64,000 nucleotides of DNA from Megaustenia siamemsis (GCA_032433765.1 JAVIAB010000025.1:36354782-36418781); one strand, 5' to 3'; positions 12,002 to 24,120 are shown, counted from the stretch's first letter. Notes: a model not told the origin generated them from the sequence alone. Numbers and translations are program-made.

Positions 12002-13872
12002 TTTATTCCTCTTTCCTTCCTCACTTGCCTTTCATCGTCGGGAGGAGAAATAATCTACGGTGTTTTACTCTTATGTTCGCCTCTGCTGCTGTTATGTTTC
12101 TTAGTGCATCTAATATTCCATTCATCCATCCTTTTCGTGGTCGACCCTTGGGTCTGGTGCTCTCGCAACGTTTGTTGAAGGCTCGTTGTGTTGTGTTTTG
12201 ATCTTTATGACTTGTCACGTGGTCAAACCATTTTATCTGTTGTTTCTTTATATATTCTATGGCGGTGGCTATTCCTAGCTTTTTTTCTCAGTTCTTCATT
12301 TCTGATCTTATCTCTCAGACTATATCCTGTCATTCGTCTAACACATTTCATCTCTGTAGAGGTTATTTTTCTTATTGTTCTTGCATCTAGGGTCCAGGTC
12401 TGGCATTGGTAACACAACGTTGGGGTGATTATTGTAGAGTGCCCGTTTTGCCTCTTGAGTTATTTCCTTGTTGGACAATAACGGTGATAGCTGTCCAATG
12501 ATTTGACAAGTTTTGTTGCATCTTGATTCTATCTCTGCTGTTTGTGAATTGTCATTTGTCACTAGACTTCCTAGGTGTTTGAATTCATCTACTTGTTTTC
12601 GTTGTCTGCCGCCTATAGTTATGCTGATGTTCTGCTTCACTTTTGCGATATACGTGACTTTTGTTTTGTTAATGTTGATTTTCATGTTACATCTTGTGAC
12701 TGTGCTGTTAAGTCTATTTTAGTGTTCTTGTAGGTCTTCTATTTGTTCATGTATTAGTGCTGGATAGTCTGCAAATAGAAACTAGTTGATCTCCTCTGAT
12801 GGGTTGGCTAACTTGCATATATAGTCCATGTATGTAATAAACAGCAGTGGGGGGGGGGGGGTATAGTACAGAACCGTGTCTTACACACCTGATCTAACTT
12901 CGAAGTGGTCTGTGTAACCTGCTGCTGTTATGGCTGTCCAGCTGCTGTTGATGTAGAGACTTTTAATTAGGTTGGTTAGATGTTGGCTTACTCCGTATGT
13001 TGTTAATATCACTTACTGTTGTCCTCTGTTAGATGTTGGCTTACTCCGTATGTTGTTAATATCACCTACAGTTGTCTTCTGTTAGATGTTGGCTTACTCC
13101 GTATGTTGTTAACATCACCTACAGTTGTCTTCTGTTAGATGCTGGCTTACTCCGTATGTTGTTAACATCACCTACAGTTGTTCTCTGTTAGATGTTGGCT
13201 TACTCCGTATGTTGTTAATATCACCTACAGTTGTCTTCTGTTAGATGTTGGCTTACTCCGTATGTTGTTAATATCACCTACATTTGTCTTCTGTTAGATG
13301 TTGGCTTACTCCGTTTGTTGTTAATATCACCTATTGTTGTCCTGTTATATGTTGGCTTACTACGTATGTTGTTAATATCTCCTACAGTTGTTCTCTGTTT
13401 ACTCGGTCGAATGCTTTTTCCTGGTCAAATGAAAGCTTTGTATAATTGTGTCCTGCCGTCTTTTCTGCGAGCTGTTTTAGGATGAATAGAGGATCAGTAC
13501 ATCCCTTGCTTTTTTCTGCGAAATCCTGTTTGAAAATCGTATAACTGTAGTTATATTATTAGTCTCAGTCTTTTCTGTAATAAATTTTGGCGTTTAACTT
13601 TCCTAAATGCTTGAGAATTGTCTGTTGCCAGTTTTCTAGGGCTTGTTGTTAGTGCCATGCTACATTGAATATTCTATGTAGCCATGTCACTCCTGTTTCT
13701 CCTGCTGCTGCTATTATTTCTACTGGTATGTTATCTATCTCCGGTGCTTTATTTCTTGCTGCATATTTGATAACTTCTTCGGTTTCTTCTTTTATGATGT
13801 TGGTGTTCAGTGTTTGCGGATTCTTGTGTGGTTTTTGTTGTGTTATTGGTCGTTGTTGTTATGTTCAATAGG
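12002..13872 (-). mobile_element. LINE family C (non-LTR retrotransposon), decayed
   Basis: Minus-strand fragments in order: a reverse transcriptase part with GVRHGSVLYP (near 12870; compare the usual RQGSVLSP), FLFADYPALI near 12770, where the catalytic Asp-Asp is Asp-Tyr, KININKTKV, VDEFKHLGSLV (12338-12685), then CYQCQTWTLDARTIRKITST and the terminal RPKGRPRKGWMNGI (12021-12417). Stops and frameshifts are common. An internal 53-bp tandem expansion interrupts it. Related pieces lie at 29925-30342 and 51510-52170. Confidence 0.85.
12975..13400. repeat. 53-bp tandem repeat inside LINE C
   Basis: Eight copies of a unit starting GTTAGATGTTGGCTTACTCC, spaced 53 bp (starts at 12975, 13028, 13081, 13134, 13187, 13240, 13293), the last shortened. 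LINE C sequence lies on both sides, so the array grew from element sequence. As 53 is not a multiple of three, it destroys the reading frame. Confidence 0.9.
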
Positions 13873-14494
13873 TCTTCAAATGATTGATTTTACAAATATT
13901 CTCACAGCCTACCCTACACAAGTGTTGTCATAATGACGTGTGGGAGGGGGTATATGTATAGGCACGAAACAAACAAATCGAATGTGAGGTAAATATAAAG
14001 CTGATTACGTCCATATACAACAAAATGAAAGTTACCTCAATTACTAAACAGATGTTGACTTTCAATAACCAAAATGTATATTTTTTTTTAAACGAGGGTT
14101 TTCTTTTTTAAAAATGGCGAGATGTGTCCAAGGTACTTGTAAACACTGGTTTGAAATGTGCGAGAAGACTGGCAGACGGGAAATAATTCGGTTCCTGGAG
14201 ACCATACAGAAATATAGCCCCCAGCCGCACCCGTGACTAGGGTGGTGTGTAGGCACTGGTAGACAAAGAGCTGCCGACACGGCGACACAGCCCCAGTCAC
14301 GGGACAACAACCATGGAAGCGAGCTGCCGTAGTACGAAGGTCGCGCTATATTCTTCTCCATTATCGATTTATGCTGTATGCGGCCATATACAAATACTTT
14401 TATTTATTTTAGTCCAAGGCAGCGGCGTAGCAACGGCAGTGGGTCGGTAAGCATCCCGAGGTCGGTGGCATAAGGAACATGGGGCAAAATAGTG
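13873..14494. other. Unique sequence, no gene seen
   Basis: A 99-codon minus-strand open frame (14062-14361) has no family resemblance and overlaps another frame of similar length. I treat both as chance. Confidence 0.5.
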
Positions 14495-15215
14495 GCCACC
14501 ATGAGTCACAGTTGATAGTAGTAGCCACCGTCAGTCACAGTTGATAGTAGTAGCCACCGTCAGTCACAGTTGATAGTAGTAGCCACCGTCAGTCACAGTT
14601 GATAGTAGTAGCCACCGTCAGTCACAGTTGATAGTAGTAGCCAAGCCACCGTCAGTCACAGTTGATAGTAGTAGCCACCGTCAGTCACAGTTGATAGTAG
14701 TAGCCACCGTCAGTCACAGTTGATAGTAGTAGCCACCGTCAGTCACAGTTGATAGTAGTAGCCACCGTCAGTCACAGTTGATAGTAATACCACCGTCAGT
14801 CACAGTTGATAGTAATACCACCGTCAGTCACAGTTGATAGTAATACCACCGTCAGTCACAGTTGATAGTAGTAGCCACCGTCAGTCACAGTTGATAGTAG
14901 TTGCTACCGTCAGTCACAGTTGACAGTAGTAGCCACCATCAGTCACAGTTGATAGTAGTAGCCACCGTCAGTCACAGTTGACAGTAGTAGCCACCATCAG
15001 TCACAGTTGATAGTAGTTGCTACCGTCAGTCACAGTTGACAGTAGTAGCCACCATCAGTCACAGTTGATAGTAGTAGCCACCGTCAGTCACAGTTGACAG
15101 TAGTAGCCACCGTCAGTCACATTGACAGTAGTAGCCACCGTCAGTCACAGTTGACAGTAGTAGCCACCGTCAGTCACATTGACAGTAGTAGCCACCGTCA
15201 GTATGAGTTGACTAT
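14495..15215. repeat. 29-bp minisatellite
   Basis: The unit is AGTCACAGTTGATAGTAGTA plus GCCACCGTC, about 25 copies. Variants include TAATACCACC, GTTGCTACC and GACAGTAG. Confidence 0.95.
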
Positions 15216-15962
15216 AGTAGCTTCCGTCAGTTATATTTGACTGTATTAGCATTCGTCACTATGGATTTTGAAGCGCCCATAGAAAATGTTCCTTTTTTCT
15301 TTCTTTTTATTTCTTCGTGTATTCTCTTTTTCTATGAATCTGTCTGCTTCCTGCTTCAGTTGGAGCGAGTGTATTTCCAAAGATTGTGGTCTGCAGCTAT
15401 GTCTTCCCAGGCTGCAGGGTTTATGTTCAGAGTCTTCACGTTTACACACGGTGTAAGTGGACAAGCCAGCGTAACCTACATTTTTGGAGCAGCGTGTAGA
15501 TGTTCGGGAGGCCTGAGAGAGAGAGATAGAGAGAGAGAGGGGGGAGAGCATGTCATCTACTATAAACCTCTGTCTATGTCGGAGCCAATAACTGACCAAT
15601 AGTTTACTACTGTGTGTGTGTATGAAAGAGAGAGAGAGAGAGAGAGATGTCATATTATTGGTTATGGAAGGCCTCGTATCACTGCAAACGAATTAAAATC
15701 CATAATTGCTCAACCAACCGCCCGTGCCAGTTAAATCATCCGAATTACTAACTCATCTCCCAAACAAAGAAAGGTAACTGTAGTCCCCATCGTAGCAGTC
15801 TCAGCACACGCCAAAAGACATAAGGCGAAACCGCGCAGAAAGTGAACACAGCCAACAGTTCCCTGTCATATGATATCATTCATCGTAAACAATCGGGATA
15901 TCGAAACATGATCAAAACGGATGAGACACACAGCTCACGGTGTGCACAGAGCACTTAACTCA
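15216..15962. other. Unique sequence with GA microsatellites
   Basis: Short GA runs lie at about 15514-15540 and 15625-15647. Overlapping open frames on both strands (121 and 135 codons) show no recognisable domain and are probably non-coding. Confidence 0.5.
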
Positions 15963-16164
15963 GTAGCTCCTGCAACAAGCCGGACTTGGAATATGAGGAA
16001 ACTGCAACAAGGAACAATTTTCAGACAGCCTTCAATGGTTCCCGCCGCCTATCCACCATATACCTTCCATGTGGATAGGCGACAGGAACCATTGAAGGCT
16101 GTCTGAAAATTGTTCCTTGTTGCAGTTTCCTCACATTCCAAGTCCGGCTTGTTGCAGGAGCTAC
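15963..16164. repeat. Long near-perfect inverted repeat (94-bp arms, 14-nt loop)
   Basis: The left arm (15963-16056) and right arm (16071-16164) are reverse complements with three mismatches in 94 positions. The loop is CATATACCTTCCAT. All three differences are transitions that give A/C pairs in a plus-strand transcript but G:U wobbles in a minus-strand transcript. The latter could therefore fold into an unbroken 94-bp hairpin. The repeat ends abruptly on both sides. It may be a hairpin-RNA locus or a recent fold-back duplication. Confidence 0.95.
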
Positions 16165-16424
16165 ATCTTGATGATGTTAGGACATTGTTCTTGACACCAA
16201 CCGAACATATAATAAACACACAGGTAGTCGTCGAATTATCCCCGTCACATATGTGCCAAGATGTCATATATTATAAATAAATGAAAGTTGCATGTTCAGA
16301 TGTATGCTGTCACAACAGCAACGACAAAAGATGAGAGGACTAATCTGAGACTGTCTTGATGCCAAACAATATTCTTGGATCTGATCCTGAATTCCACTTG
16401 GTGATGCAATGTTTCGAGTCAAAC
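16165..16424. other. Unique sequence, no gene seen
   Basis: Short single-copy spacer between the inverted repeat and the 48-bp array. I see no supported feature. Confidence 0.5.
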
Positions 16425-17058
16425 AAATCATGAAAACTAATGTTCTACAGACCAGGATTATCTACCAGCTGATCACAAACAACAAAACTAATGTTCTACA
16501 GACCAGGATTATCTACCAGCTCATCACAAACAAGACTAATGTTCTACAGACCAGGATTATCTACCAGCTGATCACAAACAACAAAACTAATGTTCTACAG
16601 ACCAGGATTATCTACCAGCTGATCACAAACAAGACTAATGTTCTACACACCAGGATTATCTACCAGCTGATCACAAACAAGACTAATGTTCTACACACCA
16701 GGATTATCTACCAGCTGATCACAAACAAGACTAATGTTCTACAGACCAGGATTATCTATCAGCTGATCACAAACAAGACTAATGTTCTACAGACCAGGAT
16801 TATCTACCAGCTGATCACAAACAAGACTAATGTTCTACAGACCAGGATTATCTATCAGCTGATCACAAACAAGACTAATGTTGTACACACCAGGATTATC
16901 TACCAGCTGATCACAAACAAGACTAATGTTCTACAGACCAGGATTATCTATCAGCTGATCACAAACAAGACTAATGTTCTACACACCAGGATTATCTACC
17001 AGCTGATCACAAACAAGACTAATGTTCTACACACCAGGATTATCTACCAGCTGATCTT
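16425..17058. repeat. 48/51-bp minisatellite with one open frame
   Basis: About 13 copies of a 16-codon unit read in the plus frame as TNKTNVLQTRIIYQLI, with a 51-bp variant carrying an extra Asn codon. The frame stays open from 16409 to 17122 (237 codons). Differences between units include silent ones (TAC/TAT, CTG/CTC) and Gln/His changes. No signal peptide, domain or flanking exon supports a protein. Confidence 0.9.
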
Positions 17059-17699
17059 CAGTTCTCTGGACGGCCCATGCGTACTCTACAAGATTCCGGA
17101 TACGCCACTGACTACTACTTGATCAAATGGTGAAAAAAGGAGGGGTGTCTCTACACGCTCAAACTGGGAAACAGTTTTGGGCTGGGGGGGGGGGGGGGGC
17201 TGACCTGGGAAGCAGGAGAGGCAAGAGGGTACTAATAGTTGATGCCGGTTGCTTGTCCGACCCGCGTGCTCGAATATCTCTGATTGCGCGAGATGAGGCA
17301 CCGACCCGGCGGCGAGCACGCGGGACTATATTGTTGCTGGGACGGGCACGCTTCATAAAGAACTCCACAAAATAATCAAACGGGAACTAGGTACACACGG
17401 GGGTTGGGTAGTGCTAGGGTTGTTGGGAAGCCACGGCGGCCCAGGCAGTAGTGATATCAAACACGACTCTCACGGCCTGTCTCTCATCGGTACCAGGCTG
17501 CCTGTATCCCACTTGTATGACGTCATCAAAAGCTATTTGTCGCGTCACTTACAAATATGACGTCAACAAACGCTAACCTTTTGACGTGCCACACTTACAA
17601 ATATGACGTCATCAATCAATAACCATTTTTTTCCGACACGAACTAGCGCATCCACTCCTGTGCGCGCGCGCACACACACACAACAAGCAATACTCGCAG
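17059..17699. promoter_or_regulatory. CpG-rich unique segment with three CRE-type TGACGTCA palindromes
   Basis: Perfect TGACGTCA sites lie at 17518-17525, 17558-17565 and 17604-17611, with a half site (TTGACGTG) near 17581. A partial local duplication (ACAAATATGACGTCA) accounts for two of the sites. The preceding 250 bp are rich in CG dinucleotides, unlike the surrounding repeats, and include a run of 16 G (17184-17199). TGACGTCA is the known binding site of CREB/ATF factors. No transcript start or exon is identified, so a promoter or enhancer role is inference. Confidence 0.4.
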
Positions 17700-18115
17700 T
17701 AGAAAGTTACTTTAAAACTAACACCAGTAACTTGAGTAAGAACACTCGGACATGTCTTGTTTCACTACAACTAATACCAGTAACAACACTCGGACATGTC
17801 TTGTTTCACTACAACTAATACCAGTAACAACACTCGGACATGTCTTGTTTCACTACAACTAATACCAGTAACAACACTCGGACATGTCTTGTTTCACTAC
17901 AACTAATACCAGTAACAACACTCGGACACGTCTTGTTTCACTACAACTAATACCAGTAACAACACTCGGACATGTCTTGTTTCACTACAACTAATACCAG
18001 TAACAACACTCGGACATGTCTTGTTTCACTACAACTAATACCAGTAACAACACTAGGACATGTCTTGTTACACTACAACTAATACCAGTAACAACACTAG
18101 GACATGTCTTGTTAA
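17700..18115. repeat. 44-bp minisatellite
   Basis: The unit is ACAACACTCGGACATGTCTT plus GTTTCACTACAACTAATACC and AGTA, about 9 copies spaced 44 bp. Confidence 0.95.
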
Positions 18116-18440
18116 TCCATGAACACATCAGAAAACTCGTTAATGACAAACCACCTCGCTACTACCCAGCACGATAATCCTACGAACACATCTGGTTAAT
18201 GACAAACCACCTCGCTACTACCCAGCACGATAATCCTACGAACACATCTGGTTAATGACAAACCCCCTCGCTACTACCCAGCACGATAATCCTACGAACA
18301 CATCTGGTTAATGACAAACCACCTCGCTACTATCCAGCACGATAATCCTACGAACACATCTGGTTAATGACAAACCACCTCGCTACTACCCATCAGGATA
18401 ATCCTACGAACACATTTGGTTAAGGAGAAACCACCTAGGG
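18116..18440. repeat. 56-bp minisatellite
   Basis: The unit is GAACACATCTGGTTAATGAC plus AAACCACCTCGCTACTACCC and AGCACGATAATCCTAC, about 6 copies spaced 56 bp. Confidence 0.95.
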
Positions 18441-18655
18441 CAGTTAACAACACCGGCCCATGTAGATGAGGCAAATAAATGTCCGTACCGACAACAACCC
18501 CACCAGAAGCGCGCAACAAAAAGCGTTATGGCCGCTGACTGCCAGCATCGTCCCCTCTCAGTCAGTGAGTGCTAGGGGCCCCCACCCATCTACTGCTACA
18601 GCGATCAAACAAATGACGGGATCGTCTATGGGAATACTGCGTCGCTGCTTCTACT

Positions 18656-19140
18656 CCTTTATCCAGGAAGGGAGGAATGTAAGAAAGTAGGGAGGAATGT
18701 AAGAAAGTAGGGAGGAATGTATGAAGGAAAGGAGGGAGAGATGTGTGAAGGAAGGGAAGAATGTAAGAATGAATGGAGGACAGGAAGGGAGGAATGTAGG
18801 AAGGAAAGGAGGGAGGGATGTGTGAAGGAAGGGAAGAATGTAAGAATGAATGGAGGACAGGAAGGGAGGAATGTAAGAAAGTAGGGAGGAATGTAGGAAG
18901 GAAAGGAGGGAGGGATGTGTGAAGGAAGGGAAGAATGTAAGAATGAATGGAGGACAGGGAGGGAGGAATGTAAGAAAGGAGGGAAGAATGTAGGAAGGAA
19001 AGGAGGGAGGGATGTGCGAAGGAAGGGAAGAATGTAAGAATGAATGGAGGACAGGAAGGGAGGAATGTAGGAAGGAAGGGAGGAATGTATGTAGGAAGGG
19101 AGGGAGAAATGTAGAAAGGGAGGGAAGGAGGGACGAAAAC
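18656..19140. repeat. GA-rich minisatellite with higher-order structure
   Basis: Short purine units (GGAGGAATGTAAGAAAGTAG, GGAAGGGAAGAATGTAAG, AATGAATGGAGGACAGG) recur in a longer block of about 110 bp, repeated roughly four times. The long minus-strand frames rich in SLPSF are by-products. Confidence 0.9.
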
Positions 19141-19196
19141 AAAAAAGAGGGGAAAAAATGGTATGATTATAGCTTTACGTAAGTGATGGACAACAC

Positions 19197-19245
19197 AAAA
19201 TCGAACGACGTTTCGGCTCAATAGGCCTTCAGCAAGAACAACAAC
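19197..19245 (-). ncRNA. Hammerhead-ribozyme-like motif of Penelope-like element type, degenerate
   Basis: On the minus strand the sequence reads TTGCTGAAGGCC, a loop, then GCCGAAACGTCGT. In Penelope-like elements the corresponding region holds a hammerhead core, CTGATGA, a short stem II and GAAA. Here stem II (GGC/GCC) and GAAAC are present, but CTGATGA has two changes, so activity is doubtful. The surrounding 19142-19440 is single copy and could be the remnant of such an element, although no reverse transcriptase remains. The identification rests on motif recall and is not proven. Confidence 0.4.
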
Positions 19246-19458
19246 ACATACACAGATGTGTACGTAAATAGAATTAGTACTTGTTAGCTAATCATGAAAT
19301 ATCTGAAACCAAATAATACTGAGCTAGACAACAAAAGGCTCCCGAACCAACATCCCATGTACCAAAGAATGACGAAACGGGAACAACTTCACAGCAATCT
19401 TCAAAGAAGATAATGCCCAAAACTCATCTAGAGTGACTCCACACAGCAAATATAGAAT

Positions 19459-19567
19459 AGAAGGAAGGAAGGAAGGAAGGAAGGAAGGAAGGAAGGAAGG
19501 AAGGAAGGAAGGAAGGAAGGAAGGAAGGAAGGAAGGAAGGAAGGAAGGAAGGAAGGAAGGAAGGAAG
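19459..19567. repeat. (GGAA)n tetranucleotide microsatellite
   Basis: About 27 uninterrupted GGAA/GAAG units. Confidence 0.97.
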
Positions 19568-19659
19568 AAGGATTAGTGACGACCCGGATAGATGAAAAAT
19601 GGCAATGGATAAAGACAGTAACATTTGTGCTCTGAGAGAAACTGTGATGACAACATGAC

Positions 19660-20155
19660 ACTGTTATGTCACAACAGTGTTAACTTATGTCACAACGGTA
19701 TTAACTTATGTCATAACGGTATTAACTTATGTCACAACGGTATTAACTTATGTCACAACAGTTAAATTATGTCACAACAGTGTTAACTTATGTCACAACA
19801 GTGCTAACTTATGTCATAACAGTGTTAACTTATGTCACAGCTTAATTTATGTCACAACATTGTTAACTTATGTCACAACAGTGTTAACTTATTATGTCAC
19901 AACGGTATTCACTTATGTCACAACAGTGTGTTAACTTATGTTACAACAGTGTTAACTTATGTCACAACGGTATTAACTTATGTCACAACAGTGTTAACTT
20001 ATGTTACAACAGTGTTAACTTATGTCACAACAGTGCTAACGTAAGTCACAACTTAAATTATGTTACAACAGTGATAACGTATGTCACAACTTAATTTATA
20101 GCACAACAGTGATAACTTATGTCACAACAGTGTTAACTTATGTCACAACAAGACA
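19660..20155. repeat. 21-bp minisatellite
   Basis: The unit is TTAACTTATGTCACAACAGT plus G, about 22 copies, with GGTATTAAC and GCTTAATTTA variants. Confidence 0.95.
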
Positions 20156-20224
20156 ACTAAATATCAGCTATAAACGATCACTGTTCTGTGTTATTTACAC
20201 TGTTCGTTGATGAATTATGTTTAC

Positions 20225-22215
20225 ATCAGCCGGACAAGACCACTAAAACATCAGCTAGACAAGACTACTAAAACATCAGCTGGACAAGACCACTAAAACA
20301 TCAGTTAGACAAGACTACTAAAACATCAGCCGGACAAGACCACTAAAACATCAGCTAGACAAGACCACTAAAACATCAGCTGGACAAGACCACTAAAACA
20401 CCAGCTGAACAAGACAGCTAAAATAGCTGGACAAGACCATTAAAACATCAGCTAGTCAAGACCACTAAAACATCAGCTAGAAAAGACCACTAAAACATCA
20501 GCTAGACAAGACCACTAAAACATCAGCTAGACAAGACCACCAAATATCAGCTAGAAAAGACCACTAAAACATCAGCTAGACAAGACCACTAAAACATCAG
20601 CTAGACAAGACCACTAAAACATCAGCTAGACAAGACCACTAAAACATCAGCCGGACAAGACCACTAAAACATCAGCTGAACAAGACCACTAAAACATCAG
20701 CTAGACAAGACCACCAAAACATCAGCTAGAAAAGACCACTAAAACATCAGCTAGACAAGACCACTAAAACATCAGCTGGACAAGACAGCTAAAACATCGG
20801 ACAAGACCACTAAAACATCAGCTGGACAAGACAGCTAAAACAGCATCTAGACAAGACCACTAAAACATCAGCTGAGCAAGACCACTAAAACATCAGCTAG
20901 ACAAGATCACTAAAACATCAGCTGAGCAAGACCACTAAAACAGCATCTAGACAAGATCACTAAAGCATCAGCTGAGCAAGACCACTAAAACAGCATCTAG
21001 ACAAGACCACTAAAACATCGGCTAGACAAAACCACTAAAACATCAGCTGGACAAGACAACTAATACATCAGTTAGACAAGACAACTAAAACATCAGCTAG
21101 ACAAGACCACCCATTAGCTGAACAAGAGACCACTAAAACATGAGTTAGACAAGACCACTAAAACATCAGCTAGACAAGACCACTAAAACATCAGCTGGAC
21201 AAGATAACTAAACATCAGCTAGACAAGACCACTAAAACATCAGTTAGACAAGACCACTAAAACATCAGCTGGACAAGATAACTAAACATCAGCTAGACAA
21301 GACCACTAAAACATCAGTTAGACAAGACCACTAAAACATCAGTTAGACAAGACCACTAAAACATCAGCTAGACAATACTAAAAAATCAGCTAGACAAGAC
21401 CACTAAAACATCAGCTGGACAAGACCACTAAAACATCAGCTAGACAAGACCACTAAAACATCAGCTAAACAAGACCGCTAAAACATCAGCCGGACAAGAC
21501 CAATAAAACATCAGCTAGACAAGACCACTAAAACATCAGCTGGACAAGATAACTAAACATCAGCTAGACAAGACCACTAAAACATCAGCTGGACAAGATA
21601 ACTAAACATCAGCTAGACAAGATCACTAAAACATCAGCTAGACAATACTAAAACGTCAGCTAGACAAGACCATTAAAACATCAGCTGAACAAGACCACTA
21701 AAACATCAGCTGGACAAGACCACTAAAACATCAGCTAGACAAGACCACTAAAACATCAGCTAGACAAGACCACTAAAACATCAGCTAGACAAGACCACTA
21801 AAACATCAGTCAGACAAGACCACTAAAACATCAGCTAGACAATACTAAAACATCAGCTAGACAAGACCATTAAAACATCAGCTGAACAAGACCACTAAAA
21901 CATCAGCTGGACAAGACCACTAAAACATCAGCTGGACAAAACCACTAAAACATCAGCTGGACAAGACCACTAAAACATCAGCCGGACAAAACCACTAAAA
22001 CATCAGCTAGACAAGACCACTAAAACATCAACTAGACAAGACCACTAACAAATCAGCTAGACAAGACCACTAAAACATCAGCTAGACAAGACCACTAAAA
22101 CATTAGCTAGACAAGACCACTAAAACATCAGCCGGACAAAACCACTAAAACATCAGCTGGACAAAACCACTAAAACATCAGCTGGACAAGACCACTAAAA
22201 CATCAGCCCAACAAG
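20225..22215. repeat. 25-bp minisatellite
   Basis: The unit is AAACATCAGCTAGACAAGAC plus CACTA, about 78 copies. Variants include AGCTGG, AGCCGG, AGCTGA, AGTTAG and the shorter GACAATACTAAAA. Confidence 0.95.
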
Positions 22216-22549
22216 ACATCCGTTAACTTGTAGTAGAAGTCGATGAATCATGTTTACATCAGTCACAGAACAAGAGAAATATATTTCAACAAATAAGAGC
22301 AGGCGATCGGATGGTGCGTCATCAGAACAAATATGATAGGAGGAGACAAGATGCGGGAGGGGGGGGAGTGATGGTGATCTAAAGAGACTAAAATAAAATG
22401 TAAAACTCATCAGTAACTTGATCGATCTCTCTCCTTGGCTGTGCGTACATCGATGTAGCCGTGTCGCGTTTCATTGGGGTAGGCAGGGCAAAGATCTTCT
22501 TGTGTGTCACAATGCTGCTTCCACAACATCGTGCTCCCACACAGCCTTT
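22216..22549. other. Unique spacer, no gene seen
   Basis: Single-copy sequence with a short G run (22360-22366). Nothing recognisable. Confidence 0.5.
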
Positions 22550-24120
22550 CTACAACATGGTGCGCCCACACACAACTTCCACAATATGGTGCACACACAC
22601 ACACAACTTCCACAACATGGTGCACACACAACTTCCACAACATGGTGCACACACACACACACAACTTCCACAACATGGTGCACACACACACACAACGTCC
22701 ACAACATGGTGCACACACAACTTCCACAACATGGTGCACACACACACACAACTTCCACAACATGGTGCACACACACACACACAACTTCCACAACATGGTG
22801 CACACACAACTTCCACAACATGGTGCACACACACACACAACTTCCACAACATGGTGCACACACACACAACTGTCACAACATGGTGCACACACACACAACT
22901 TCCACAACATGGTGCACACACAACTTCCACAACATGGTGCACACACAACTTCCACAACATGGTGCACACACACACAACTGTCACAACATGGTGCACACAC
23001 AACTTCCACAACATGGTGCACACACACACACAAAAACGTCAACAACATCGTGCACACACAACTTCCACAATAAGATGCACACACACAAACGTCTACAACA
23101 TCGTGCACACACAACTTCCACAACATGGTGCACACACACACACAACTTCCACAACATGGTGCACACACACACACACAACTTCCACAACATGGTGCACACA
23201 CAACTTCCACAACATGGTGCACACACACACACAACTTCCACAACATGGTGCACACACACACACAACTTCCACAACATGGTGCACACACACACAACTGTCA
23301 CAACATGGTGCACACACACACAACTTCCACAACATGGTGCACACACAACTTCCACAACATGGTGCACACACACACAACTGTCACAACATGGTGCACACAC
23401 AACTTCCACAACATGGTGCACACACACACACAAAAACGTCAACAACATCGTGCACACACAACTTCCACAATAAGATGCACACACACAAACGTCTACAACA
23501 TCGTGCACACACAACTTCCATAACACGGTGCAAACTCACACAACTTCCACAACATAGTGCACACACTTACACAGCTTCCACAACATGGTGCACACACACA
23601 CACACACACAACTTCCACAACATGGTGCACACACTCACAACTTCCACAACATGGTGCACACACACACAACTTCCACAACATGGTGCACACACACAACTTC
23701 CACAACATGGTGCACAAACACACAAAAACGTCAACAACATCGTGCACACACAACTTCCACAACACGGTGTGCACACACACACAAACGTCTACAACATCGT
23801 GCACGCACACACAACTTCCACAACACGGTGCACACACACACACACACACAAACGTCTACAACATCGTGCCCGCACACACAACATCCACAACACGGTGCAC
23901 ACATACACACACACACAAAATGTCTACAACATCATGCACCCACACACAGAAAACGTCAACAAAATGGTGCACCCACGACTGCTTCAACAAAATGGTGCAC
24001 CCACGACTGCTTCAACAAAATGGTGCACCCACGACTGCTTCAACAAAATAGTGCACCCACGACTGCTTCAACAAAATGGTGCACCAACGACTACTTCAAC
24101 AAAATAGTGCACCCAAGATT
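22550..24120. repeat. Variable-length minisatellite containing CA repeats
   Basis: The unit is CTTCCACAACATGGTGCAC followed by a variable (AC)n run and AA. About 55 copies, with variants TGTCACAAC, CGTCAACAACATCGTGC and, at the 3' side, CCACGACTGCTTCAACAAAA. Unit length runs from about 21 to 36 bp. Part of the variant order near 22860-23100 recurs near 23280-23510, a segmental duplication of about 420 bp within the array. Confidence 0.95.

Noticed and set aside
14062..14361. 99-codon minus-strand frame
   Set aside because: It overlaps another frame of similar length and has no recognisable motif or splice context.
16409..17122. 237-codon TNKTNVLQTRIIYQLI repeat protein
   Set aside because: It is the only open frame of its array and a few silent changes exist, but there is no domain, no exon signals and no upstream promoter. 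It is left as a repeat.
18562..19221. Pro/Ser/Phe-rich minus-strand frames as low-complexity proteins
   Set aside because: They are products of GA-rich tandem repeats.
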